Shown here piece by piece: positions 17,953-26,994 of a stretch of 64,000 nucleotides of DNA. Source of the DNA: G965276765 sp965276825 (lineage in GTDB: Bacteria > Actinomycetota > Acidimicrobiia > Acidimicrobiales > Palsa-688). The notes beneath the pieces are model-generated. The model was not told the DNA's origin. It made no database searches and saw nothing but the letters and a program-made list of their open reading frames with translations. Positions within the stretch are counted from its first letter, which is position 1, and each line of letters starts with the position of its first letter. The stretch lies in contig OZ255630.1 in NCBI GenBank assembly GCA_965276825.1, positions 1,612,001 through 1,676,000 on the forward strand, given 5' to 3'. A program made the translations under genes and the position numbers.

Positions 17953-19260
17953 TCAGCGGTCGGCTCCTGACGACGGCGACGCGTCGACCGCTCCCCACCG
18001 GTTGTCGTTGCGCCGGCCGACGCGCAGGCCCTCGTCGCCGAGGAGCACGGCGGGTCCGACGACGCCGGCCCCGAACCTGGCCCTGACCGCCTCGACCGCG
18101 TCCGCCGCGGCCTCCCGCCGCTCGTCGGCGCCCTGCTCGTGGCCGTGGCCGCCGGCGCTTCCCGACCCCACAGCCCCGAGGTCGAGGGTGAGCTGCTCTC
18201 GCCTCTCCCCCGGCTCGGCCAGCGACGAGACGGTGACCCCGAGGAGGCGGACCCCCGGCTCCAGCTCCACGTCGTCGAGCAGGCCGGTGGCCACGCGTGC
18301 GACGACGCCCGACGTGTCGACGGCCGCGTCCAGGGTGCGAGCCCTGGTGATGGTCCTGAAGTCGGCGAAGCGCACCTTGAGCGACACGGTCCTGCCCTTG
18401 GTGCCCGCCTTGCGCAGCCGACCTGCGACGGCGTCGGCCATGCGGACGATCTCGGCGTGCAGCCCGTCGCGGTCGTAGCGGTCGTGCCGGTAGGTCTCCT
18501 CGTGTCCGACCGACTTGACGGCCCGCTCCGGCTCCACCCGGCGTGGGTCGCGCGCCCAGGACAGGTCGTGGAGGTGGCGTCCGGCCGACCGGCCGACCGC
18601 CCCGACGACCACCTCGAGGGGCATGGCCGCGAGGTCGCCGACGGCGGCGATCCCGAGGCTGCGGAGCCGGGTCGCGGTCGCCGGGCCGACACCCCAGAGG
18701 GCCTCGACGGGGAGGGGATGGAGAAAGGCCAGCTCGGCGCCGGCCTCGACGACGACGACGCCGGGTCCCGGCCTGACCCCGTCGAGGTCGGCGACCGGCT
18801 TGGCCGCCTCCGACGCCAGCTTGGCGACGAACTTCGACGCCGCCACCCCGACCGAGCAGACCAGGCCGACCTCGTCGGCGATGGCGCGGCGCACGGCCCA
18901 CGCCATGTGCTCGACGGGGCCGAGGAGGCGCTGCGCGCCGGCGACGTCGAGAAAGGCCTCGTCGAGCGCGATCCCCTCCACCAGGGGGGTGAAGCGGTGG
19001 AACACCTCGTGGATCCGCTCGCTGACCTCGGCGTAGCGGTCGTAGCGGCCGGCGCGGAAGGTGGCCGCCGGGCACAGTCGGCGGGCCCGGACCGACGGCA
19101 TGGCGGAGCGGATCCCGTGACGCCTGGCCTCGTAGCTGCACGACGCGACCACGCCGCGCTCGCCGTCACCGCCGACGACGAGGGGACGCCCGGCGAGCGA
19201 CGGGTCGTCGAGCACCTCCACGCTGGCGAAGAACGCATCCATGTCCACGTGCAGGATCAC
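17953..19260 (-). CDS. dinB: DNA polymerase IV (Y family)
   Basis: Translesion polymerase of 435 residues. The catalytic acidic residues are in HVDMDAFFASVE (Asp6, Asp8) and ALDEAFLDV (Asp100, Glu101). SYEARRHGIRSAMP is the nucleotide-binding region and LWGVGPATATRLRSLGI the helix-hairpin-helix. The C-terminal little-finger domain is complete, with a variable tail but no recognisable beta-clamp motif by eye. Start is the GTG at 19258-19260. No SOS box is obvious just upstream, and only 10 bp separate it from the PIG-L gene, so it may be read from that promoter. Confidence 0.94.
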   Translation of the reverse strand: MILHVDMDAFFASVEVLDDPSLAGRPLVVGGDGERGVVASCSYEARRHGIRSAMPSVRARRLCPAATFRAGRYDRYAEVSERIHEVFHRFTPLVEGIALDEAFLDVAGAQRLLGPVEHMAWAVRRAIADEVGLVCSVGVAASKFVAKLASEAAKPVADLDGVRPGPGVVVVEAGAELAFLHPLPVEALWGVGPATATRLRSLGIAAVGDLAAMPLEVVVGAVGRSAGRHLHDLSWARDPRRVEPERAVKSVGHEETYRHDRYDRDGLHAEIVRMADAVAGRLRKAGTKGRTVSLKVRFADFRTITRARTLDAAVDTSGVVARVATGLLDDVELEPGVRLLGVTVSSLAEPGERREQLTLDLGAVGSGSAGGHGHEQGADERREAAADAVEAVRARFGAGVVGPAVLLGDEGLRVGRRNDNRWGAVDASPSSGADR

Positions 19261-19270
19261 GGGGGCGCCC

Positions 19271-19978
19271 TCACGTCAGGATCATCCTGCGGAAGGCCTC
19301 CGCGTAGCGGACGCCCGCCTGACGCCCGGCGTCCTCGGCGCGCTCCCTGACGAGCTCGTCGAGCCAGGCTCCCGGCTCGCCCACCTGGCTCTGGTGGCAG
19401 GCCACCGCCGCCGCCTTGACCGAGATCGCCTCGGTGACGTCGACCCAGGCGTCGGGAGCCAGGGTGCCCGAGAGCATCAGCGAGGACACCCGGTGCGGCG
19501 CCCCTGCGTCGGGGAAGTAGTGGGGCAGGCCGGCCGCCGGGCTCACCGCGTCGAGGACCAGCCAGCCGAGGTTGCGGTGGTCGCGGTGGTTGACGTAGCC
19601 GGCTCCGAAGAACACCGCGGTCGGGTCGGGTGCCACCACCACGTCGGGGCGCACCCGTCGGATCAGGGCGACCAAGGCCAGACGGTTGTCCGCCGTGTCG
19701 GCGATCTCCCCGTCGCGCCAGCCCAGCCAGTGGTGACGACGGACACCGACCACCCCGCCTGCGGCGGCCACCTCCTTCCTGCGCAACGACACGAGGAGGT
19801 CGGGATCGACGGATGCGTCCGTGGTCCCCTTGTCCCCGTCGGCGCCGATGCACACGTCGACCGACGCCCCTGCGGCCGCCCAGGTGGCCAGCGTCCCCCC
19901 GGCCGAGACGTCCGGATCGTCGGGATGGGCGTAGATGGCGAGGACCGTCGCCGGGACGGTGGAGACGAGACCGGCCAC
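19271..19978 (-). CDS. PIG-L family N-deacetylase
   Basis: Zinc-dependent LmbE/PIG-L deacetylase of about 235 residues. The zinc-binding AHPDDPDVSAGG motif is near the N-terminus, and VNHRDHRNLG supplies the third histidine. Relatives deacetylate GlcNAc-Ins in mycothiol synthesis (MshB) or mycothiol conjugates (Mca), among other substrates; the sequence alone does not decide. The likely start is the GTG at 19976-19978, directly after the threonine aldolase stop (19989). Confidence 0.87.
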   Translation of the reverse strand: MAGLVSTVPATVLAIYAHPDDPDVSAGGTLATWAAAGASVDVCIGADGDKGTTDASVDPDLLVSLRRKEVAAAGGVVGVRRHHWLGWRDGEIADTADNRLALVALIRRVRPDVVVAPDPTAVFFGAGYVNHRDHRNLGWLVLDAVSPAAGLPHYFPDAGAPHRVSSLMLSGTLAPDAWVDVTEAISVKAAAVACHQSQVGEPGAWLDELVRERAEDAGRQAGVRYAEAFRRMILT

Positions 19979-19988
19979 CGCCGGGATG

Positions 19989-21098
19989 CTACCGGTCGCC
20001 TGTGACCGGAGCGGGGGGCCGGGCGTCGAGGTCGGCCGGTGCGGCCCGCAGCACCTCGCACGCCAGGTCGACGGCGGCGTCATCGACGTCGCAGTGGGTG
20101 ACCAGGCGCAGCACGCCGGGGGCGACGGTGCCCGCCAGCACCCCCTCGTCGCGCAGGTAGGCGAGCACGCGGTCGGGTGCCGGGTGGGCGAAGACCACGA
20201 TGTTGGTGTCGGGCGGACCGGGTTGCGCGCCGGGCCAACGGTCGGCCACGGCCGCGCCGAGGCGGCCGGCCCTGCGGTGGTCGTCACCGAGCCGGTCGCG
20301 CATGGAGCGCAGCGCAACCAGCCCGGCCGCGGCGATCACCCCCGCCTGGCGCCACGCCCCGCCGAGGCGGTGGCGCTCGATCCTCGCGGCGGCGACCACC
20401 GGGGCCGGCCCGGCGAGGACGGAGCCGACGGGCGCGGCCAGGCCCTTGGACAGGCAGCACATCACCGTGTCGGCCGGCGCGGCCACGGTCGCGGGCGCGA
20501 CGCCGAGGGCCACGGCCGCGTGCCACAGCCTGGCCCCGTCGAGGTGGACCAGGAGCCCCGCCTCCCTGGCCACCTCGGCCACCTCGGCCAGTTGCCCGGT
20601 CGGCCAGACCACGCCACCTGCGGCCATGTGGGTGTCCTCGACGGCGAGCAGGCTGGCCCGCGGGAGGTGGTGCTCCGCGCCGAGGGCGGCGAGGTGGACG
20701 TCGGGCGCGGCGAGCACCCCGCGGGCGTCGGGCACGGTCAGCCAGGTGATGCCGGCGTTGATGGGCCCGGCTCCGTCCTCGTAGAGCACCAGGTGCTGGC
20801 GCGCCCCGGCGATGACCCCGTCACCTGGCCTGGTGAGGGTGCGCAGGGCCAGCTGGTTGGCCATCGTGCCCGACGCGACGTAGAGGGCCGCCTCCTTGCC
20901 GAGCAGGGTGGCCGCCTCGGCCTCGAGCTCGTTGACCGTCGGGTCCTCGCCGTACTGGTCGTCGCCCACCTCGGCGTCGACCATGGCCAGGCGCATCGCC
21001 CGGGTGGGCCGGGTCAGGGTGTCGGAGCGCAGGTCGGCGACGACCGGCGCCACCAGAGCCGGGTTGCGAGCGGTGTCGGCGACAGGCTGGTCCCTCAC
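19989..21098 (-). CDS. Low-specificity threonine aldolase (PLP-dependent)
   Basis: Fold-type I PLP enzyme of about 369 residues that cleaves threonine or allo-threonine to glycine and acetaldehyde. Motifs: DLRSDTLTRPTRAMR, GDDQYGEDPTVNELE, the cofactor-lysine segment CCLSKGLAAPVGS and the HLDGARLWHAA strand carrying the aspartate that holds the pyridine nitrogen. The GTG at 21096-21098 gives a family-like N-terminus; a start further upstream would add 13 residues of poor coding character. It is divergent from the inositol monophosphatase gene across about 70 bp. Confidence 0.9.
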   Translation of the reverse strand: MRDQPVADTARNPALVAPVVADLRSDTLTRPTRAMRLAMVDAEVGDDQYGEDPTVNELEAEAATLLGKEAALYVASGTMANQLALRTLTRPGDGVIAGARQHLVLYEDGAGPINAGITWLTVPDARGVLAAPDVHLAALGAEHHLPRASLLAVEDTHMAAGGVVWPTGQLAEVAEVAREAGLLVHLDGARLWHAAVALGVAPATVAAPADTVMCCLSKGLAAPVGSVLAGPAPVVAAARIERHRLGGAWRQAGVIAAAGLVALRSMRDRLGDDHRRAGRLGAAVADRWPGAQPGPPDTNIVVFAHPAPDRVLAYLRDEGVLAGTVAPGVLRLVTHCDVDDAAVDLACEVLRAAPADLDARPPAPVTGDR

Positions 21099-21170
21099 CG
21101 CGGCGACGCTACCTGGTGACCCCGGACGGACCTTCACGGGGGGGGCTCCGGGGGTGCCAAGCTCGGCGGC

Positions 21171-22037
21171 GTGACCACCTCACTGCGACGCATCGACCCG
21201 ACCGCGGTCTTCGGGCCACCAGGGCCGGACGAGGACCCGCTGCTCGCGGAGTTGGCCGCCGTGGCCCTCGACCTGGCCGGCGCCGCCTCGGAGCTGGCCG
21301 CCGCCGCCTTCGGGCAGACCCGGGCCCGGGTCGACACCAAGTCGACGGCCACCGACATGGTCTCCGAGGTGGACCGGGAGGCGGAGGCCGCGGTCGCCAG
21401 GGTCCTGGCCGAGCGTCGTCCCGACGACGGCCTGCTCGGGGAGGAGGGCGCGTCCAAGCCGGGCCGCTCCGGTGTGCACTGGATCGTCGACCCCCTCGAC
21501 GGCACGACCAACTACCTCTTCGGCGTCCCCTCCTGGTCGGTGTCGGTGGCCGCCCAGCGCAACGGCGAGACCGTCGTCGGGGTCGTCGTCGACCCCTCCA
21601 GGTCCGAGACGTGGGCGTCGGTCGCAGGCCGCGGCGGACGCCTCGACGGCGCCAGGGTCCACGTGGCCGAGGGCCGTTCGACGGTGGCGACGGCGCTGGT
21701 GGCCACGGGGTTCAGCTACGACGCCGTCCGGCGCGACTGGCAGGGGCGGGCCATCGCCCACCTCGCGCCCCGGGTGCGCGACCTGCGCCGGTTCGGTTCG
21801 GCGGCGCTCGACCTGTGCTGGGTCGGCGCCGGTCGGGTCGACGCCTACTTCGAGTGGGGCCTGCACGCGTGGGACTACGCCGCCGGGATGCTGATCTGCC
21901 GGGAGGCGGGCGGGATGGCCGGCGTCGAGGCCAACACGACGGTCGTCGCCACCACGCCCTCATTGTGGGAGCCGCTGCGCGCCCTCCTCGCCGATGCCGG
22001 CGCACTCGACGACGTGCCTCCCCAGCACCCCGCCTGA
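21171..22037 (+). CDS. Inositol monophosphatase family protein
   Basis: Mg2+-dependent phosphatase of 288 residues. Metal ligands are in GEEGA, WIVDPLDGTTNYLFG and the C-terminal HAWDYAAGMLICREAGG. Substrates in this family include inositol-1-phosphate, histidinol phosphate and sugar phosphates; inositol phosphatase is attractive in an actinobacterium but not proven. The start is the GTG at 21171. The gene is convergent with nrdR; the stops are 9 bp apart and share a hairpin. Confidence 0.9.
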   Translation: MTTSLRRIDPTAVFGPPGPDEDPLLAELAAVALDLAGAASELAAAAFGQTRARVDTKSTATDMVSEVDREAEAAVARVLAERRPDDGLLGEEGASKPGRSGVHWIVDPLDGTTNYLFGVPSWSVSVAAQRNGETVVGVVVDPSRSETWASVAGRGGRLDGARVHVAEGRSTVATALVATGFSYDAVRRDWQGRAIAHLAPRVRDLRRFGSAALDLCWVGAGRVDAYFEWGLHAWDYAAGMLICREAGGMAGVEANTTVVATTPSLWEPLRALLADAGALDDVPPQHPA

Positions 22038-22050
22038 GCCGCAGCTCAGG
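22033..22050. terminator. Hairpin between convergent inositol monophosphatase and nrdR genes
   Basis: CCTGAGC, a CGCA loop and GCTCAGG make a perfect 7-bp stem that spans both stop codons. There is no long T-run, so if it terminates transcription it is a short bidirectional element typical of high-GC genomes. Confidence 0.4.
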
Positions 22051-22513
22051 GCCGCTTGGGCTCGGTCTCCTTGGTGAGCAGTCCGGCCTCGCGCTGGAAG
22101 TCCGTGGCGTCGGAGAAGCCCTTGTACACGCTGGCGAAGCGAAGATAGGCCACGTCGTCGAGCTCCCGGAGGTGCTCGAGCACCGCCCAGCCGATCTGGT
22201 GCGTCGCCACCTCGCTCCCCGCCAGCCGCAGGGTGTCCTCGATGTCCGCCGCGACCGCGGCCAGGCGCTCCTCGCTGATCGGCCGGTTCTTGGCCGCCGC
22301 GGCCATCCCGGCGACCACCCGCTGGCGGTCGAAGGGCTGCCGGTCGCCCGAGCGCTTGACCACGAGCAGCGGCACCTCCTCGATGCGCTCGTAGGTCGTG
22401 AAGCGCCGCCCGCAGACCAGGCACTCGCGGCGGCGGCGGATGACCCCGCCGTCCTCGGAGGCGCGGGAGTCGACGACCTTGTCGTCGAGGGCCGAGCACA
22501 CCGGGCAGCGCAT
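22046..22513 (-). CDS. nrdR: Transcriptional repressor NrdR
   Basis: ATP-cone regulator of ribonucleotide reductase genes, 155 residues. The zinc ribbon is formed by CPVC (Cys3, Cys6) and CLVC (Cys31, Cys34) before GRRFTTYERIE. The ATP-cone follows, with VVKRSGDRQPFDRQRV. ATG start at 22511-22513. In mycobacteria nrdR neighbours the LysM gene and lexA. Here those genes are 26 kb away, beyond the accessory island. Confidence 0.96.
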   Translation of the reverse strand: MRCPVCSALDDKVVDSRASEDGGVIRRRRECLVCGRRFTTYERIEEVPLLVVKRSGDRQPFDRQRVVAGMAAAAKNRPISEERLAAVAADIEDTLRLAGSEVATHQIGWAVLEHLRELDDVAYLRFASVYKGFSDATDFQREAGLLTKETEPKRP

Positions 22514-22749
22514 GGCCGGACCCTACCCGCGGCCCGCCGGCCGGGGGCTTCTCCCGGCCTAGAGGGCCGAGTGCCAGCGCCAGGAAATCTCAGAGGGGAG
22601 CGCCAGACCGATGGGACCTGTGGCGCCGAATCGGTCGGAGCTAAAAGGAAAGGGTGTGGCTCCCGTACAGGTGCCGCTGGGAGCGCTCGGCGTGGCCTGA
22701 GGAGTGGCTCAGCGCTGGGGGTGGCCGTCGGTGCGGGTGGCCTCGAGTG

Positions 22750-22967
22750 TGAGGGCTTCGAGTTGATCAGCTCGTGTAGGCGTCGGGGGTTGTCGAAGAG
22801 CTGCTGGTCGTCGGCGAGCTGGTTCTTGCTGAGGTTGGTGTGGATGGTCTTGCCGCCGAGTTGGGGGTCCATGGAATGTAGGGACCGTGGAGGCGTAGCG
22901 GGTTCGCGTGGCAGGCGCAGTTGGGCTTCAGCAGCGGAAGGAGCGGGTAGCGGACTGATCCGGGGAG
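22750..22967 (-). pseudogene. Frameshifted DUF6788-like fragment at the left edge of the island
   Basis: The 543-bp stretch between nrdR and the first island gene has no intact gene. On the minus strand one frame reads LPGSVRY then KPNCACHANPLRLHGPYIPW. A second frame continues with GGKTIHTNLSKNQLADDQ and LFDNPRRLHELI. Joined, they match the pattern I know for DUF6788-type proteins (CGKPNCxCH, HGPYWxWTRKV, GKTVxRxLS, xxNxRRLRELV), small proteins often found near transposons. At least one frameshift and an eroded N-terminus make it a remnant. Recognition is from memory of the family, not a search. Confidence 0.55.
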
Positions 22968-23056
22968 GCATAAGCCGATGCCGGCCGAGGCCTTGGCGAT
23001 GTTGGCGTGGGCCCACCGACTGCGGGGCCGCAGTGGTCGCGTGGCGTGCGAGTCGG

Positions 23057-24052
23057 TCACCGGGACCGTTCGCGGTCACGGCCCATCTCGCCGGCCTCGA
23101 TCGGCTTGCCGTCCTCGTCGTAGATGCGCCGGTTGGTGAAGCCTTCCGGCCAGATGCCGGTGAACCAGGTGCGGATGCCGAAGGCGATGCGCAGCTGCTC
23201 GACGGGATTGGGGTTGTCGTTGGTATGCTCGTGCTCCCACATTGCCGGCGGCACAAACAGGACGTCCCCGGCCTCCCACGGCACGTCGCGACCCTGCATC
23301 TCGGTCGTGCCCGCGCCCTCGATCGCGTAGACCACCGCCTCGAGGTGCTTGTGGCGGCCGCTGTGGTGGAACGGCTCGTCTCGCCAGCGGGTCGTCACCG
23401 CCACGCTCGCCGAGCGGAAGCCGTTCTTGGGCACGACCAGATGCTGTGTAAACCCGTGCTGGTTGTGTACCGCCGCGAGTCCGGCCTGCTGGGAAAACGA
23501 CATGTCGGTGGGTGCGTCCTCCAAGTGGATCACCGCTCTCCCACCATCAGAATAGTGCTCTGAGACTTGCGCCGGCACAGCGGCAAGCTGCGCCTCGGTG
23601 TTCGGGCCGCACTCCTCGAGCTGCTCGATCCGGGCGACCCGCACGAAGCACTCAAGATCGAAGGTCATGCCGGAGATGTAGAGCACCGGCTCGTCCGCGC
23701 TGTTCACGTGCTGGTGATCGGCCCAGAACGGGATGAGCAACGTGCTGCCAGCCCGCCAGTCGAAGCGCTGGCCTGCGATGACGCTGAACCCCTCGCCGGT
23801 CAGGATGTGAAGCGACTCCTCGCCGTGCCGATGGCGACCGGTGTGCCAGCCGACCGGTATTTCGCTCTTGAGCACGTTGCTGCCCATGGTGGCATAGCCC
23901 AGCTCGTGAGAGATCATCAGTTTGGTACGAGCGTCCTGGGGCGTGGAGACCCACGGGATGTCCTTATCCCGAGCGACCGCTGGGGAATTCCAGAACTCCT
24001 CCTGGATCCGGTCCGGGACGGCCAACCACTGCTCGTAGAAATTCTCGGCCAT
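23057..24052 (-). CDS. Bicupin protein, possible ring-cleaving dioxygenase
   Basis: A 331-residue protein with two cupin domains. The first shows GWHTGRHRHGEESLHILTGEG (about residues 68-88) and the second HHSGRHKHLEAVVYAIEGAG in the last third; both supply the H-x-H and later His ligands for Fe or another metal. The arrangement resembles gentisate or 1-hydroxy-2-naphthoate dioxygenase, but the substrate is not readable from sequence. The ATG at 24050-24052 is preceded by a purine-rich GAGGCGGG. Divergent from the GntR gene, with a palindrome between them. Confidence 0.75.
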   Translation of the reverse strand: MAENFYEQWLAVPDRIQEEFWNSPAVARDKDIPWVSTPQDARTKLMISHELGYATMGSNVLKSEIPVGWHTGRHRHGEESLHILTGEGFSVIAGQRFDWRAGSTLLIPFWADHQHVNSADEPVLYISGMTFDLECFVRVARIEQLEECGPNTEAQLAAVPAQVSEHYSDGGRAVIHLEDAPTDMSFSQQAGLAAVHNQHGFTQHLVVPKNGFRSASVAVTTRWRDEPFHHSGRHKHLEAVVYAIEGAGTTEMQGRDVPWEAGDVLFVPPAMWEHEHTNDNPNPVEQLRIAFGIRTWFTGIWPEGFTNRRIYDEDGKPIEAGEMGRDRERSR

Positions 24053-24072
24053 AGTCACCCGCCTCGTTAGGA

Positions 24073-24087
24073 TGTATGCTGCATACA
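24073..24087. promoter_or_regulatory. Perfect palindromic operator, probable GntR site
   Basis: TGTATGC-T-GCATACA is a perfect 15-bp inverted repeat in the 189-bp divergent region between the bicupin and GntR genes. FCD-type GntR regulators bind short palindromes of this kind, often TGTATACA. It lies 21-35 bp from the bicupin start. Related sites occur at other island promoters. Confidence 0.65.
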
Positions 24088-24241
24088 CTATTCCATCCGC
24101 TGCCTCGGGAGGGCAAGTGTCGAGACAAGACGAGGGTATGATCGAGCAGACCACGCGTCGCTCGCGAGCAGGGGACATCCTCCCAGGAGACGAGTAGAGC
24201 ACGCTATCCCCGACTTCCCCGGCACTTTTCAGGGAGCTGAC

Positions 24242-24973
24242 GTGACTGTACCTGTGGACCGGCGGTTGCAACGACGCACCACCTCGGACACCGTGGCCGA
24301 CGAGTTGCGCGCTGCGATCGTTCGCGGCGACTTCGAAGACGGCAAGGAGCTCAACCAGGTCGACCTCGCTCGGCAGTTCGGCGTGTCCCGCGTCCCGATC
24401 CGCGAGGCTCTGCGGCAGTTGAAGGCCGAGGGTCTCATCAGCTCCGAGCCGCACATGCGAGCCGCCGTCGTCGGGCACACCCTGGAGCGGATCGTCGAGA
24501 TCCTCGAGCTGCGTACGATGCTCGAGACCTACCTGATGACCCGCAGCGCGGCCCGGATGACCGACGCCGACCTGGCCGACCTGCGCAAGCTCTGCGTGAA
24601 GATGATCCGGACCCGCAACCACGACGACTGGTTGGCGATGAACGCCCAGTTTCACGACCAGCTGTACTCGCATGCCGATGCACCGATCGCGAGCGACTTG
24701 GCCCACCACCTGTCGTTGCGAGTGCAACGCTACGTCCGCATGGTGCGCAGCAGCGGGCGCAATCGCAGCGGCGACGCGAACCGCGAGCACGCGGCCATCC
24801 TGGACGCCATCGAGCGCAACGACATTCCGGCGGCCCACACCGAGCTGGAGCGGCACATCCAGCATACGACCAACCAGGTCACGCGCATCTTCGACGAATG
24901 GAACACGAAGGCCGCCGACGGCGCGGACGACCCCGCGCCGGCCCTCCGGCGCAAGGCTGCGACCAGCACCTGA
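24242..24973 (+). CDS. GntR-family (FadR/FCD) transcriptional regulator
   Basis: A 243-residue regulator. The N-terminal winged helix contains TVADELRAAIVRGDFEDG, LARQFGVSRVPIREALRQL and EGLISSEP. The C-terminal FCD effector domain has an ELRTMLE stretch and HDQLYSHADAP, with histidines likely to bind a metal and a carboxylic acid ligand. It is the only DNA-binding protein inside the island and so the best candidate to control its operons through the TGTATACA-type sites. The GTG at 24242 is the start. Confidence 0.9.
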   Translation: MTVPVDRRLQRRTTSDTVADELRAAIVRGDFEDGKELNQVDLARQFGVSRVPIREALRQLKAEGLISSEPHMRAAVVGHTLERIVEILELRTMLETYLMTRSAARMTDADLADLRKLCVKMIRTRNHDDWLAMNAQFHDQLYSHADAPIASDLAHHLSLRVQRYVRMVRSSGRNRSGDANREHAAILDAIERNDIPAAHTELERHIQHTTNQVTRIFDEWNTKAADGADDPAPALRRKAATST

Positions 24974-25006
24974 TCCGGCTCCGCGTCGCAGAGCACCGGT
25001 GCCGAC

Positions 25007-25036
25007 CTTGCAAATGGATACAGTTGCCGCCATACT
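25007..25036 (+). promoter_or_regulatory. Shared promoter/operator module upstream of the 492-residue Rieske oxygenase
   Basis: A 30-bp block that recurs with 28 identities at 46243-46272 in front of the binding-protein gene. It reads as a -35 TTGCAA (25008-25013), a 17-bp spacer and a -10 CATACT (25031-25036). The spacer contains GGATACAGT, one arm of the CTGTATACAG-type operator, so a bound regulator would sit between the promoter boxes. It is 118 bp from the oxygenase start. Confidence 0.6.
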
Positions 25037-25153
25037 GAGGTAGCCACGGGTGCGGTCCCGCGCAGCGGACGCCGTCGCGACGCCGGCCACCTCGGCGATC
25101 TGGCCCCAAAGGGGCCCGCCGGCAACGCGACGACTTGAGCGGAAGGACACACC

Positions 25154-26632
25154 GTGGGAGCTAACATCCGGTTTCACGAATGGCGCATCGAGCGCCAGTT
25201 GCGCGCGAATGCGACGCGCGGGATCCGGCCGCCAGCCGTCGATCCCCTGAAGGAGACGCTGAACGCGCTGCCCGTCGACGGCGAACCGGTCAAGGACCGG
25301 CGTCAACTCGTTCCGGCGCTAGGCCTGCGCGAGTACTGGTGGCCCGCCGTGCCGAGCGACAAGGTGCCGGCTAAGAAGGCGCTGTATTGGAAGATGCTGG
25401 GCGAGGAGATCGCCTTCTTCCGCGACGAGAACGGGCAGGCCGCCGCCGTCAGCGACATCTGCCCCCACCGCGGCGCCAGCCTGTCCCAGGGCCGGTCGTT
25501 CTACCCCGGCACGCTTTCCTGCCCCTACCACGGCGCAACGTTCGACAAGCAGGGCGCGTGCAAGGTCTTCATCACCGAGGGCCCCGACTCGAAGATGGTC
25601 AACGACCTGCGCGTGCGCTCCTACCCCGTTCAGGTGCGCAAGGGCTGGGTCTTCATCTGGATGGGTCGCGAGGAGCCGGCGCCCATCGAGCAGGACGTCC
25701 CACCAGAATTCTTCGAACCAGACTCGACGCTCGTCCTGACCACGTACACCTACTGGCACAGCTCATGGATCCTGGCAATCGAGAACCAAGACGACCCCCA
25801 CAACGCATTGTACGCCCACCGCAACTCGTTGATGCAGCTGATGTCCCCACGCTTTCGCGCCCGCACTCCCACCGGTCCACGGGCGAAGCTGATCGAAGAC
25901 CGCGCCCTAGTGATTCTCAACGCCAACCAGAAGTACTACGCCGACGAGAACGGTGAACTGCCGTACCAGATGTACTACCCGGGCGTCGATGGCGTGTGGC
26001 CGCTGAGCCAGTGGCGCAAGCGGTTGTGGAAACTCTTCTCTCCCTACTACAAGCAAGTCGTCTGGCGGCCCTCGCGGCTGAACCGCAAGTTCGAGGTCGA
26101 GGCCGAGGAGTGGGGCAACGGTCGCGGTGGCTCGTGGCACCTGCCGGCTATCGTCCGGCGCAACTTCAACACGTACATGTTCTCGCGCTGGGCCGTGCCG
26201 GTGGACGCCGAACTGTCGCGCATCGTCTACATGCACGCCCGACGCACCAACTTCGCCGGGACCCGCGCGGCGCTGCGCGCCTGGTGGCGTTTGTATTACA
26301 ACTGGTGGAACTACTACAACTTCTCCGGCGCGGACGACAAGGTGGCGTCGCCCGCGCGCTACTGGACGCCGGAAAGCCTCTCGGCCACCGACTCGCACCT
26401 AGTGATGCTGCGGCGTCTGATCACCGAGCGCTCGCGGGACGCGAGGCTGCGCTTCGCGTGCGGCCAGAAGCCAGAGAACGCGAAGGACGTGACGACCCCC
26501 GCCGAGCGCGACGGCGTCGAGCGGCAGGAGGAGGTTGGCATGATCCCGACCGAGGGCAAGCTCGAAGATTTGACCGACTTCGAGGGCGGCCGCAACTCCG
26601 CGGTGCCGATCTTCATCACCGATCGCAAGTGA
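25154..26632 (+). CDS. Rieske-type ring-hydroxylating oxygenase, large subunit
   Basis: A 492-residue oxygenase. The Rieske [2Fe-2S] cluster is ligated by CPHRG (Cys103, His105) and CPYHG (Cys123, His126). The catalytic iron site lies in NQDDPHNALYAH (His216, His222, with the bridging Asp). Length, the Trp/Tyr-rich C-terminal half and the lack of a beta-subunit gene suggest a homo-oligomeric phthalate/vanillate-like group rather than a benzoate-type alpha-beta enzyme. It couples by GTGA to its ferredoxin. The GTG at 25154 is the start; the N-terminus carries an extra 50 residues before the Rieske domain. Confidence 0.88.
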   Translation: MGANIRFHEWRIERQLRANATRGIRPPAVDPLKETLNALPVDGEPVKDRRQLVPALGLREYWWPAVPSDKVPAKKALYWKMLGEEIAFFRDENGQAAAVSDICPHRGASLSQGRSFYPGTLSCPYHGATFDKQGACKVFITEGPDSKMVNDLRVRSYPVQVRKGWVFIWMGREEPAPIEQDVPPEFFEPDSTLVLTTYTYWHSSWILAIENQDDPHNALYAHRNSLMQLMSPRFRARTPTGPRAKLIEDRALVILNANQKYYADENGELPYQMYYPGVDGVWPLSQWRKRLWKLFSPYYKQVVWRPSRLNRKFEVEAEEWGNGRGGSWHLPAIVRRNFNTYMFSRWAVPVDAELSRIVYMHARRTNFAGTRAALRAWWRLYYNWWNYYNFSGADDKVASPARYWTPESLSATDSHLVMLRRLITERSRDARLRFACGQKPENAKDVTTPAERDGVERQEEVGMIPTEGKLEDLTDFEGGRNSAVPIFITDRK

Positions 26633-26979
26633 GCGCCACGCCGGAAGAGGAACGTCACCGTTCGGGCACCTGGGTCGCCGTCTGCCCCCGCCGCGATCTC
26701 GCGCCGGGGGACCTAGTGATAGAGGAGGTTGGCGACCGCGAGATTGTGCTGGCCGACGTCGAGGGCCAGGTGTACGCCTTCGACGGCATCTGCACCCACG
26801 CGCTCGGCTACCTCGACCAAGGCGAGCTCGAGGGTCACGAGGTTCTGTGCCCGCTGCACGACGGTCGCTTCGACGTCCGCACGGGCGCGGTGACCGCCGG
26901 CGAGCCGACCGAACCGATCGAGGTCTACCCCACCCGGGTGGACGGCGACACCGTCTACCTGCAGCTTCCCGAGGCGTGA
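26629..26979 (+). CDS. Rieske [2Fe-2S] ferredoxin
   Basis: A 116-residue electron carrier with CTHALGYL and CPLHDGRFD supplying the Cys-x-His and Cys-x2-His cluster ligands, and IEVYPTRVDGDTVYLQLP closing the beta fold. It most likely feeds electrons to the upstream oxygenase; the GTG at 26629-26631 overlaps its stop. No reductase follows, so the FAD reductase at 36440 may serve both oxygenases. Confidence 0.88.
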   Translation: MSATPEEERHRSGTWVAVCPRRDLAPGDLVIEEVGDREIVLADVEGQVYAFDGICTHALGYLDQGELEGHEVLCPLHDGRFDVRTGAVTAGEPTEPIEVYPTRVDGDTVYLQLPEA

Positions 26980-26994
26980 CCCGTTCGGCGATGC

